A DNA stretch of 64,000 bases from a virus. The stretch is taken from positions 1 through 64,000 of IMG/VR virus record IMGVR_UViG_3300010373_000002. One strand, 5' to 3'. The position numbers and the translations under genes are program-made. Below the pieces are notes generated by a model. The model was not told the origin of the DNA. It searched no databases and was given only the letters and a program-made list of their open reading frames with translations. Positions 22,310 through 28,667 of this stretch are shown in pieces; the stretch's first letter is position 1; every line of letters begins with the position of its first letter.

Positions 22310-22536
22310 CTAAATCATTTGGAAGAGACGGCGATTTTTTTTGGCGCAGCAGGGATACGGTTCGGCATGTCTCCGAGTTCGCCGGAGCAACGATCAAGCC
22401 GCAAGGTTCGTGCCCGAACCTTTGGGAATTGACCATTCATTTCAAAACAACCGAAGACCTCTGTTTTTGTTTTGGCGATATCGAAAGCGCTCGCCATGCA
22501 ATCGGATTTATGTTGATACTTTTACATATAGCTTAA
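22306..22536 (+). CDS. Hypothetical small protein
   Basis: 76 residues from a GTG overlapping the previous stop by GTGA. Beta-rich middle (LWELTIHFKTTEDLCFCFGD) and hydrophobic end. It ends one base before a long inverted repeat (22537-22690), which may terminate or process its mRNA. Confidence 0.55.
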   Translation: MTKSFGRDGDFFWRSRDTVRHVSEFAGATIKPQGSCPNLWELTIHFKTTEDLCFCFGDIESARHAIGFMLILLHIA

Positions 22537-22690
22537 CTTCTCATTCGCGGCTCGACATGCTAACGACCGGAATACCGCTGCGGAATCCAGCCGCCCTACT
22601 ACATGTTAAATCGGCTTTCGGATTCCCCACGACCGAATCGGACAGAGCCGCGTTTCGAGTAGCTTTGCCTGTCGAGCCGCGAATGAGAAG
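22537..22690. repeat. Perfect 21-bp inverted repeat with 112-nt spacer, followed by T-run
   Basis: CTTCTCATTCGCGGCTCGACA (22537-22557) and its exact reverse complement (22670-22690) enclose 112 nt that contain further pairings (a CGGCT/AGCCG pair and a GATTC/GAATC pair). On the plus strand the right arm is followed by GTTTTTT. The candidates are a terminator-coupled structured RNA or a miniature inverted-repeat element. Confidence 0.7.
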
Positions 22691-22710
22691 GTTTTTTGGT
22701 ACTTACGCAT
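22606..22710 (-). CDS. Possible 34-residue ORF overlapping the inverted repeat
   Basis: MRKYQKTFSFAARQAKLLET..., preceded by a very good AAGGAG ribosome site with the same spacing as other minus-strand genes (for example at 26007). It lies inside the inverted repeat, so coding status is uncertain. Confidence 0.3.
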   Translation of the reverse strand: MRKYQKTFSFAARQAKLLETRLCPIRSWGIRKPI

Positions 22711-22894
22711 GGAATCTCCTTGTAAGTCGAACGATCAGATAAAATTGTACTCATATCTACTGAAGAACCACCGTGATCCTGCCTGCCGGTTACTCAAGTC
22801 GATCCGTCTCCTCTCTCAAGACCCCCAGTTTGTTGCCCAGGCGTTCGCCTTGAATCGGCTCTCAAGAGGCCGAGCGGCCCACCCACGTCCCTAG
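22709..22894 (+). CDS. Possible small basic protein
   Basis: 61 residues (IKLYSYLLKNHRDPACRLLK, SIRLLSQDPQFVAQAFALNR), amphipathic and protein-like, but without a proper ribosome site. It overlaps the end of the minus-strand gene by 4 bp. Confidence 0.3.
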   Translation: MESPCKSNDQIKLYSYLLKNHRDPACRLLKSIRLLSQDPQFVAQAFALNRLSRGRAAHPRP

Positions 22895-23508
22895 CCGCCT
22901 CGCTGTAGGCGTTTCATGAGGAAAGAGAGTTGGTTCTTGTACTCCTTGAAGTAGTCCGCTTCGTTTCGCTGGGGATGTTCGCCGTAGAGGAACACTTGGG
23001 CGGATTCCTTTGAAGCGTTCATAGCGGCGACGTGATCCAAGAGCCATCCCGGATTGCCGAGGGTGGCGCAGATCGCCGACAGGGTATGCGTCTTGGCCTT
23101 ATAGAAATCGCCACGGCTACCGTCGTTGGCATACTTCTTGGAAGCCAACTTCCGCGCTGCGTCCCTCTCTTCGGCGATCGTATCCAGGTTGATGCACTCT
23201 TTCTTATTCCAGTCGTTGTTGACGTAGTGATACGCGCACGCCCAAGAGATGCGAATTCCTTCGGAAAGCGATCCTCCCCGTCGAAAGAATCGGCGAATCG
23301 CTCGTTCGGTGCAATCGACCTGGAATGCCCTGAGCGACCTACGAGAGAGGCAACCGCCGTCGAGAGCGATCTCCACCTTCGTCTTGGAAGTGCCGCAGTA
23401 GCTTTGGAGCCGAGCGCACAGACTCCGCCGTTTCCCCTCCAAGGGATCGGCCTCGTGTTGCCAATGAATTTGACCGACGCCGAAGAAACCGAGTAAAGAA
23501 TCAAGCAT
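22891..23508 (-). CDS. Hypothetical protein
   Basis: 205 residues with ribosome site GAGGGAA. Cysteines and basic residues dominate the N-terminal half (SLCARLQSYCGTSKTKVEIA; RAIRRFFRRGG); the C-terminal half is helical (ERDAARKLASKKYA; YFKEYKNQLSFLMKRLQ). An antisense frame is also open but looks less protein-like. Function unknown. Confidence 0.6.
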   Translation of the reverse strand: MLDSLLGFFGVGQIHWQHEADPLEGKRRSLCARLQSYCGTSKTKVEIALDGGCLSRRSLRAFQVDCTERAIRRFFRRGGSLSEGIRISWACAYHYVNNDWNKKECINLDTIAEERDAARKLASKKYANDGSRGDFYKAKTHTLSAICATLGNPGWLLDHVAAMNASKESAQVFLYGEHPQRNEADYFKEYKNQLSFLMKRLQRGG

Positions 23509-23537
23509 TTGTGTTCCCTCAATGTTGGCGAGATGAA

Positions 23538-23741
23538 ATGAAACGATTTCGCAACCCGAGATACGCTCCCGAGTTTTTAGAGCGACGACTTTCGCCGTCC
23601 TTGGCGATCACGACTTCGGCGATTTACTCGAAGATCGAGGAGCCGCCTCCTCCGCCTAATCCCGACTCGCCGTCTCCTCCGCCGCCGATCGGCCCAAGCG
23701 GCCCGGCGTATTCGGCTCTTTTGCCCCTACCGACTTGTTGA
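23538..23741 (+). CDS. Planctomycete-style LERRLSPS small protein with Pro-rich tail
   Basis: 67 residues from the ATG at 23538. The start MKRFRNPRYAPEFLERRLSP plus a following SxA resembles the LExR-xxPS motif seen near the N-terminus of many planctomycete exported proteins. The tail is proline-rich. The last 118 bp are antisense to the 3' end of the CsrA-like gene, whose Gly-rich tail mirrors this Pro-rich tail. That makes one of the two tails suspect, although both N-terminal parts look real. Confidence 0.5.
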   Translation: MKRFRNPRYAPEFLERRLSPSLAITTSAIYSKIEEPPPPPNPDSPSPPPPIGPSGPAYSALLPLPTC

Positions 23742-23911
23742 GTGTAGACGACGGGGCACTCCGACCGCTGGATATTGAAGCTACGGCGCACGTCGTCGAA
23801 CACCATATTGCATGTCCCGTGCTCCAGGTTTTTCACGGCGATACGGATCGAGTCTCCCGACGAGTGGATCAATTCAACCCATTGGCCGCCGCGATGTTTA
23901 AGCACAAGCAT
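23624..23911 (-). CDS. csrA: CsrA-like RNA-binding regulator with Gly-rich tail
   Basis: 95 residues with ribosome site AAGGAC. The first ~50 residues follow the CsrA fold: MLVLKHRGGQWVEL (bacterial CsrA starts MLVLTRK-GE-I-IG), SIRIAVKNL, then VFDDVRRSFNIQRSE near the place of the RLGI-AP--VPVHREE strand. The usual core is diverged. A Gly/Ser-rich tail follows. CsrA dimers bind GGA motifs in mRNA leaders and change translation or stability. A phage copy could reprogram host or phage mRNAs; this is inference. Confidence 0.7.
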   Translation of the reverse strand: MLVLKHRGGQWVELIHSSGDSIRIAVKNLEHGTCNMVFDDVRRSFNIQRSECPVVYTQQVGRGKRAEYAGPLGPIGGGGDGESGLGGGGGSSIFE

Positions 23912-23947
23912 TTGCGAGTCCTTCTGTAGTTGGTGATTGTCGCTTCT

Positions 23948-24334
23948 TTAGATTTCAGCCTGCCAGCCCATTCGAACCGGCGACTTCGGCATCAGTTTCT
24001 TAATCTCGCTCGACACGAACGAATAAACGGTCGAATCGATGTGATGTTTCATGCAGACCTCTAGGGCTTCGATGGGGTTTTTGGCGGCAACGGCGATTTC
24101 AGCCGCCAACCTCAGCATCGGCCGGGCGAAGTTAGGGATCAACTTCCCTTCTCGTAACCAGTGCCGCACGGCCTCGGCGATGACGCCGGGAATACCACGA
24201 CGTTGACAGACCTCGCGGAAGGCGACCGCTTTCCAGCGACGGCCTTTGCGCGTCCAGATATCGACGGCCTTACCGAATTGCTCGGCGACTTTGATCGCGA
24301 GAGAGAGGGCGGAATTAACGAGTGAAGTCTTCAT
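23948..24334 (-). CDS. Hypothetical helical protein
   Basis: 128 residues, Ala-rich and basic (SLALSLAIKVAEQFGKAV region; FREVCQRRGIPGVIAEAVRH; RLAAEIAVAAKNPIEALEVC). All-alpha with a possible HTH-like helix pair at 45-70. No family is recognised. Confidence 0.6.
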   Translation of the reverse strand: MKTSLVNSALSLAIKVAEQFGKAVDIWTRKGRRWKAVAFREVCQRRGIPGVIAEAVRHWLREGKLIPNFARPMLRLAAEIAVAAKNPIEALEVCMKHHIDSTVYSFVSSEIKKLMPKSPVRMGWQAEI

Positions 24335-24343
24335 GCGATTTTC

Positions 24344-24580
24344 CTACTGGTTCGGCGAACATTGAAGGTTTGACGACCGCATCCGCGACTCTTTGACTAA
24401 CTCGCCGATTCCATCCGAGTAGGCTTGGCGAGCCTTGCTCAGTCGCTCTCGGGCGGAGTTATAGACGATCGTTCGAAGGTATTCCCTCGGCTTGACGATC
24501 CACAGCGAGAATGCCTGCCCCTCGCGTTCGAATGCGCGGTCCAGGGTCGCTTTGAGCGCCCAGACTTCGGCGTTAGTCAT
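24344..24580 (-). CDS. Small helical protein
   Basis: 78 residues from the ATG at 24580 (GAGGAGCAACC upstream). Helices TNAEVWALKATLDRAFEREG and RERLSKARQAYSDGIGELVK. Function unknown. Confidence 0.6.
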   Translation of the reverse strand: MTNAEVWALKATLDRAFEREGQAFSLWIVKPREYLRTIVYNSARERLSKARQAYSDGIGELVKESRMRSSNLQCSPNQ

Positions 24581-24591
24581 GGTTGCTCCTC

Positions 24592-25239
24592 TCAAGAAAC
24601 GACGGTGAAGGGTTCCACATCGCCGGTAACGTGCATTCCCGGAGCGATCGTGGCGTTACGGCCGATGGTTACTCCCGAGTCGATGACGGCATATTGGCCG
24701 ATCTCTACTTGGTCTCCAATGGAACAGTTTTCGCCGATCTTCACGTAAGGACCGATCTCGGGCATATAGCCGATCGTCGTTCCTTGCCCAACTCTAACCT
24801 TCTCTTCGATACCGTGAAGAATGCCGACCTCCACCCCGTCGCCGAATCGGCAACCGTCTCCGATTTCTTCATGGCCCGACTCATCTATAAATGTTCGGTC
24901 TCCTACGATCACGTTGTTTCCAAGACTTGAGTGGATTCGACAGTCTTCGCCGATGCGACAATTTTCTCCTATGCTGCAATCATCTTCGATAAAGGTTCCC
25001 TTTCCGATCTTCGCGTTCCGACAGATTGTTGCTTCTTCGCCGATATCCGCCCATTGACATACCTCGGCAAATCCTTCGATTACGGCCCCGTCTCGGATGT
25101 TCGCCGTATCGCTTACTTTCGCTTTCCAGTGGGCGTATCCTTCGCCAGTTTTAGCCCAGTCGCTTTCGATGCTTCCCGAGTAGCGTTCCATAAGCCAATC
25201 CGGGATAACCGGCGACTTCACCATCTCTGTTCCGTGCAT
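24592..25239 (-). CDS. Left-handed beta-helix (hexapeptide repeat) protein
   Basis: 215 residues with about 17-20 hexapeptide turns of the [LIV]-G-x4 type, from about residue 40 to 205 (for example VSDTANIRDGAVIEGFAEV, IGDGCRFGDGVEVGILHGIE, VKIGENCSIGDQVEIGQYAV). This is the left-handed parallel beta-helix of LpxA/LpxD-type acyltransferases. A His in GHEEIG (about 122) could be a catalytic base, but the CoA-binding C-terminus is not obvious. It may modify a host surface sugar, or be a structural fibre-like fold. It sits first behind the promoter at 25271-25298. Confidence 0.8.
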   Translation of the reverse strand: MHGTEMVKSPVIPDWLMERYSGSIESDWAKTGEGYAHWKAKVSDTANIRDGAVIEGFAEVCQWADIGEEATICRNAKIGKGTFIEDDCSIGENCRIGEDCRIHSSLGNNVIVGDRTFIDESGHEEIGDGCRFGDGVEVGILHGIEEKVRVGQGTTIGYMPEIGPYVKIGENCSIGDQVEIGQYAVIDSGVTIGRNATIAPGMHVTGDVEPFTVVS

Positions 25240-25270
25240 GGGTTCTCCTTTGGTTTTCGGTGTCTATTCT

Positions 25271-25298
25271 AGTATAGGGTTGACTTTTCTGTAGTCAA
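25271..25298 (-). promoter_or_regulatory. Sigma-70-like promoter, minus strand
   Basis: On the minus strand TTGACT (25298-25293), 16-bp spacing, TATACT (25276-25271), 32 bp before the start of the hexapeptide-repeat gene. Confidence 0.7.
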
Positions 25299-25382
25299 TA
25301 GGTTGGACTGAATTTTTGCTAGTATTTCGCCGATTCTTTGGCGCGTGGACCGATCCGGTTACGAGGCGGGCAGCTTAAAGGA

Positions 25383-25778
25383 TTAAGAACCGAGCGAAGG
25401 GGTGAGCAAGCCGGCGGTCGCCAGGGTTTCTCGGACCAGCGACGACAGGGATTTACCTTGAGCCTCCGCAGCGGACTTGATTGCCGCGAACTCTTCGGTC
25501 AGCAATCGGAACGTGACCTGTTCGTAGCGTCCCTTATAGTTCGGCGGATGTCTATCGCCGTGAATCTTTTTGATCTTGGCGGCCGACATCTCTCTCTTCA
25601 GACATCCGCACGACGATTTGCCGCCCGATTTGAGCGGCCCCGAAGTGGCTCGGGTGAGTCGCCCGCAATCGCAACGGCAAACCCATACCGCGTTGCCCCT
25701 CAAGAAATCGTCGGTAGCCTCTTCAACGATCAGCCGGCCGAAGCGCTGACCGATCAGGTTATCTTTCGGTCTACCCAT
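25383..25778 (-). CDS. GQRFGRL/CDCG zinc domain fused to ribbon-helix-helix
   Basis: 131 residues. The N-terminal ~65 residues match a common phage domain: LIGQRFGRLIVEEA, WVCRCDCGR, LKSGGKSSCGCLKRE with a probable four-Cys zinc site. Residues ~85-125 form a ribbon-helix-helix (VTFRLLTEEFAAIKSAAEAQ, SLSSLVRETLA), the Arc/MetJ-type DNA-binding fold. Such fusions are plausible early regulators. The partner at 26077 has a similar RHH tail. Confidence 0.75.
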   Translation of the reverse strand: MGRPKDNLIGQRFGRLIVEEATDDFLRGNAVWVCRCDCGRLTRATSGPLKSGGKSSCGCLKREMSAAKIKKIHGDRHPPNYKGRYEQVTFRLLTEEFAAIKSAAEAQGKSLSSLVRETLATAGLLTPSLGS

Positions 25779-25791
25779 AATAATCTCCTTA

Positions 25792-26007
25792 TTAAATGAT
25801 CGGCATTTCGCGGCGAAGTCGAGCGTTCTCGGCGATCAAGTCGTCGAGCCTCGATTGCACGGACTGAGTTTCGATATAGATATCGCCGAATACATCATCG
25901 GTTGGGTTTAAGGAGTAGGCTTGGACCAACCGCCAGAGCCTTTGGGCGGAGAGTCGCGCTAAATCGACCTCGAAAGAGTTGACTTGATTCGAGCTATTTG
26001 GGAACAT
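25792..26007 (-). CDS. Small hypothetical protein
   Basis: 71 residues with ribosome site AAGGAG. Helical, with a heptad-like end (VQSRLDDLIAENARLRREM). Function unknown. Confidence 0.6.
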   Translation of the reverse strand: MFPNSSNQVNSFEVDLARLSAQRLWRLVQAYSLNPTDDVFGDIYIETQSVQSRLDDLIAENARLRREMPII

Positions 26008-26034
26008 GGAGTCTCCTTGCTTCAGGGTAGGGAA

Positions 26035-26072
26035 GGGTGGCCGAGGAAAGTTGACGCCGACCTCGGCCGCCC
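26035..26072. terminator. Strong GC hairpin between genes
   Basis: GGGTGGCCGAGG (26035-26046) pairs with CCTCGGCCGCCC (26061-26072) with one mismatch. It lies between the end of the 26077 gene and the start of the 25792 gene. The minus strand lacks a long T-run, so it may attenuate or protect mRNA rather than fully terminate. Confidence 0.5.
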
Positions 26073-26076
26073 GTTT

Positions 26077-26832
26077 TCAATCAACACTCTTAGTTTTAAC
26101 GAACAAGCCGGCGACTACCAACGCTCGCCGGAGCATAGCGTTTAGAGTTGTCTTTGCGTCGATGGCGCGATGCTTCAAAATATCGTGTTCCTCTTCCGTG
26201 ACTCTAATCAAGATTTGCGAGTCGGCGGAAGTAGGATCGACGGTCTCTCCCGATCCAAGGTCGGCCAGGGCTTCAAGTACCTTGCCGGTCGGGATAAACT
26301 TGCGACCGACGACCACTCCGCCCCGTTTTTTATCAGGGGAGATGGTTTGGTTTTTGGCTTTCTCTTTCGTTTTGGGTTCGCGTCTGTCCTCCAGTAAAAG
26401 AATCTGCTCTTGTTCCGTTCTCAATTGATTACGGCCGAAGATTTGCCTCAGTTGTCCCGGCGTCAGTTTAGCAGGGTCGGCGAGTCGCTTATCGAACACG
26501 CCGTCAGGCCGCTTCACGACCAGCGTAACGCTTCCGCCGCTTGCAAGCGATCTTTGGTCGGGCAGAGGCAGAGAAGCCACCATGCGAAGCGTCAGAGGGC
26601 TTCCGCCGAACCGCACAACGACCTCGGGCGCGAGTTGGTCGTAGGCGATCAAGCGAAGGTAGTTGAGCAGACCGATCTTCAAATCTTCCAAGTCCTCGCC
26701 ACGCTCCTCTAGAGTGCGGACGATCTTGGCAAGCCGAAGCAATTCCGCCGCCGTCTTGGCGAGCGAGCGGGATAGCTCCGCGCGCAGTTCGTCCGTGGTC
26801 ATGGACTCTAAGGTCAGAGCAATCTCAGGCAT
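26077..26832 (-). CDS. RHH-tailed protein next to the AcrVA2 homolog
   Basis: 251 residues from the ATG at 26832 (GGGAGGGAACG upstream). Helical N-terminus (DELRAELSRSLAKTAAELLR), central part with a regular alpha/beta pattern (VVVRFGGSPLTLRMVASLPL), a basic linker (KKRGGVVVGRKF), and a C-terminal RHH-like segment (ILIRVTEEEHDILKHRAIDA, TLNAMLRRALVVAG). It overlaps the 3' end of the AcrVA2-like gene by 8 bp. DNA-binding genes near anti-CRISPRs often repress the operon (Aca proteins); that role is inferred from position only. Confidence 0.6.
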   Translation of the reverse strand: MPEIALTLESMTTDELRAELSRSLAKTAAELLRLAKIVRTLEERGEDLEDLKIGLLNYLRLIAYDQLAPEVVVRFGGSPLTLRMVASLPLPDQRSLASGGSVTLVVKRPDGVFDKRLADPAKLTPGQLRQIFGRNQLRTEQEQILLLEDRREPKTKEKAKNQTISPDKKRGGVVVGRKFIPTGKVLEALADLGSGETVDPTSADSQILIRVTEEEHDILKHRAIDAKTTLNAMLRRALVVAGLFVKTKSVD

Positions 26833-27985
26833 CGTTCCCTCCCAAAAGGTTCGCGGCGGCGTCCATCTCTTTGTCGAGCGGCCCAATCTTGGTTAGCTTC
26901 CCGTGCTTCATGCGAGCGGCGGGAGAGTCGTCGGCCAGGGCGACCGCGAACGGCGGCAACCATTTCAACTCCGGGTGACGGGCGGGCGAGTCATGGGGAC
27001 CGACCCAGTAAGTATGCCAGTGGGCACGGCGAACATGCGGACGAGGACCGGAGCGGGTTGCTCCCTCGGTTCGTTGCGTCTCGTGGACTTCGCGAATAGC
27101 TTGCCCGAGTCGTTCGCCGACATACCAGACTTTCGGTCGGTCGGGCGGGAAGAAACGCCAACCGTCTTTCGTTTTCTTGGGGGCGGAACCTTTTGGTTTC
27201 GAGTAGTTAGTCTCTCCTTCGCCGCGAAACTCGGCGGTTTTGGAACAGATATAAAGTAGGCATGAGAGCAACGGTTCAAGTCGTTTCGAGCCTTCTTCCC
27301 GCAAGACCGAGATCGCTTTTTGGTGTTGGGCGTTTTCGATCCCCATGATTTTTAATCGAGATAAACCCTCTTGTAAGGCGCGGTCGTGGGCTTTCTCTAA
27401 AGTTTCGCCGCGAACGAGATGGAGGATTTCGCTCCTCAAAGAGTAATATGGGATGCCGTCGGAAAAGTCGATCATGATCCTGAGTTCCATTCTTCCACTT
27501 TCGTCCGATTCAAGGAAAGCGAAGAATCCGTTTATAGAGCCTCCGGCATGGGTTTCTCCGGGCAGGGCGATATACACGGACCACTGAGGGAGTTCCAAAA
27601 GAATATCAACAGGTATTTCTTTAGATGATGGAGTTTCTAGTACGGCTTGGCGGAGATTTTCGTCGATCCAATAGATGCCTTGAGATGTCCTCCATGCCCC
27701 GAGACATCCAATCCGGGCGACATCAATAATCGGCATTCTTTGGTCGATATCCTCGTCGCCTGTATAGTGGCCCAACGCCCGAAGTTCGCGGCCGCCTGAG
27801 ACAATCGCGTAAGCGCCCGAGAGCGGACAGAAACACCAGTCCGGCCAGTCGCCGAGTTCCTTGCGGCGTGCCCTGAATTCGTCCAGTTGCCGCCAAGCGC
27901 GAGGGTATTTGCGGTTGGCGACGGCGAGATGAGACGCGAGCCTTGATCGGATCGCGTCGAGTTGGTTGCGGTCGGATAGTCTCAC
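26825..27985 (-). CDS. acrVA2: AcrVA2-family anti-CRISPR homolog
   Basis: 386 residues from a GTG at 27985 that overlaps the upstream stop (GTGA) behind GAGGTCAA. Ordered matches to the Moraxella AcrVA2 sequence as I remember it: GAWRTSQGIYWIDEN (about 96-110; AcrVA2 has GAWRNTLGIYQLDEE), ILLELPQWSVYI (128-139; IFLNLPDWCVYV), a NGFFAF segment, LLSCLLYICSKTAEFRG, SKPKGSAPKKTKDGWRFF, VWYVGERLGQAIREV, and RPHVRRAHWHTYWVGP (about 315-330; RPHIRRGHWHGYWQG). AcrVA2 blocks Cas12a by lowering Cas12a production through its mRNA. The homolog is about 60 residues longer. Whether it still acts on type V systems is unknown. It is followed by an overlapping RHH gene. Confidence 0.85.
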   Translation of the reverse strand: MRLSDRNQLDAIRSRLASHLAVANRKYPRAWRQLDEFRARRKELGDWPDWCFCPLSGAYAIVSGGRELRALGHYTGDEDIDQRMPIIDVARIGCLGAWRTSQGIYWIDENLRQAVLETPSSKEIPVDILLELPQWSVYIALPGETHAGGSINGFFAFLESDESGRMELRIMIDFSDGIPYYSLRSEILHLVRGETLEKAHDRALQEGLSRLKIMGIENAQHQKAISVLREEGSKRLEPLLSCLLYICSKTAEFRGEGETNYSKPKGSAPKKTKDGWRFFPPDRPKVWYVGERLGQAIREVHETQRTEGATRSGPRPHVRRAHWHTYWVGPHDSPARHPELKWLPPFAVALADDSPAARMKHGKLTKIGPLDKEMDAAANLLGGNDA

Positions 27986-28221
27986 TTGACCTCCTCCATA
28001 TCCGCGACGGCATTGTCGATCGCCTCTTGGATTGCCGGATCGTCGATATCTTCGCCGCATTCGACGGCGTAGCGATTCACGGCGTAGCGCATGGCCTTTG
28101 AAGGCCGGTGTTGGAAGTCCGCGACCTGCCGTCCGTTTGTTCCGAGGACTTCGCACGACGCTTGCGCGAAGTCGGCCTCGATTTCAATGACATCGCCGTA
28201 GATTGTTCGGTACTTCTCCAT
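27982..28221 (-). CDS. Small acidic protein upstream of the AcrVA2 homolog
   Basis: 79 residues (MEKYRTIYGDVIEIEADFAQ, AVECGEDIDDPAIQEAIDNA), acidic. Its stop overlaps the AcrVA2-homolog start, so the two are translated together. It begins 1 bp after the upstream gene. A candidate further inhibitor or a co-regulator by position only. Confidence 0.65.
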   Translation of the reverse strand: MEKYRTIYGDVIEIEADFAQASCEVLGTNGRQVADFQHRPSKAMRYAVNRYAVECGEDIDDPAIQEAIDNAVADMEEVK

Positions 28222-28222
28222 A

Positions 28223-28654
28223 TCACTCTCCGTCTAGCGTTGGGGATAAAGCATCTTCGATTCGTTCGGTGAAGCCGAGTTCCGAGAACACTTCCGTCAC
28301 CAGAACCGCGTAGTTTTCGGTCAGCTTCTTTCGAAGCGCCGCGTTCTTGTCGGCATACTGAGTGCCGGAAGGGTAGCCGACGACTGGTCCGAGAACATCG
28401 TAATCGAGAAGGGCGAAGCGGACCCCTTTCTCGTCGCCGGCAACGAAAACGTCGTCGCGATCGTTCTCGCCCTGCCACTGAGTACGATAGCCGATATCGA
28501 CGACGTACTTGCCGGTCGAAGACTTATACACATCGACGATATGCCATCGGTTGTTTTCTTGGCCTCTCGTGAACTTCGACGAGGCTTTCGCGATCATCTC
28601 TCCCTCGAATTCTAACGGGAGGTTTCCGGTTCGATTCAACTTGCGAGTCATCAT
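28223..28654 (-). CDS. Hypothetical protein
   Basis: 143 residues from the ATG at 28654 (AAAGGAAACA upstream; ATG at 28651 is possible). Beta-rich middle (WHIVDVYKSSTGKYVVDIGY; DDVFVAGDEKGVRFALLDYD) and helical C-terminus. No family is recognised. Confidence 0.65.
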   Translation of the reverse strand: MMTRKLNRTGNLPLEFEGEMIAKASSKFTRGQENNRWHIVDVYKSSTGKYVVDIGYRTQWQGENDRDDVFVAGDEKGVRFALLDYDVLGPVVGYPSGTQYADKNAALRKKLTENYAVLVTEVFSELGFTERIEDALSPTLDGE

Positions 28655-28667
28655 TGTTTCCTTTCTT

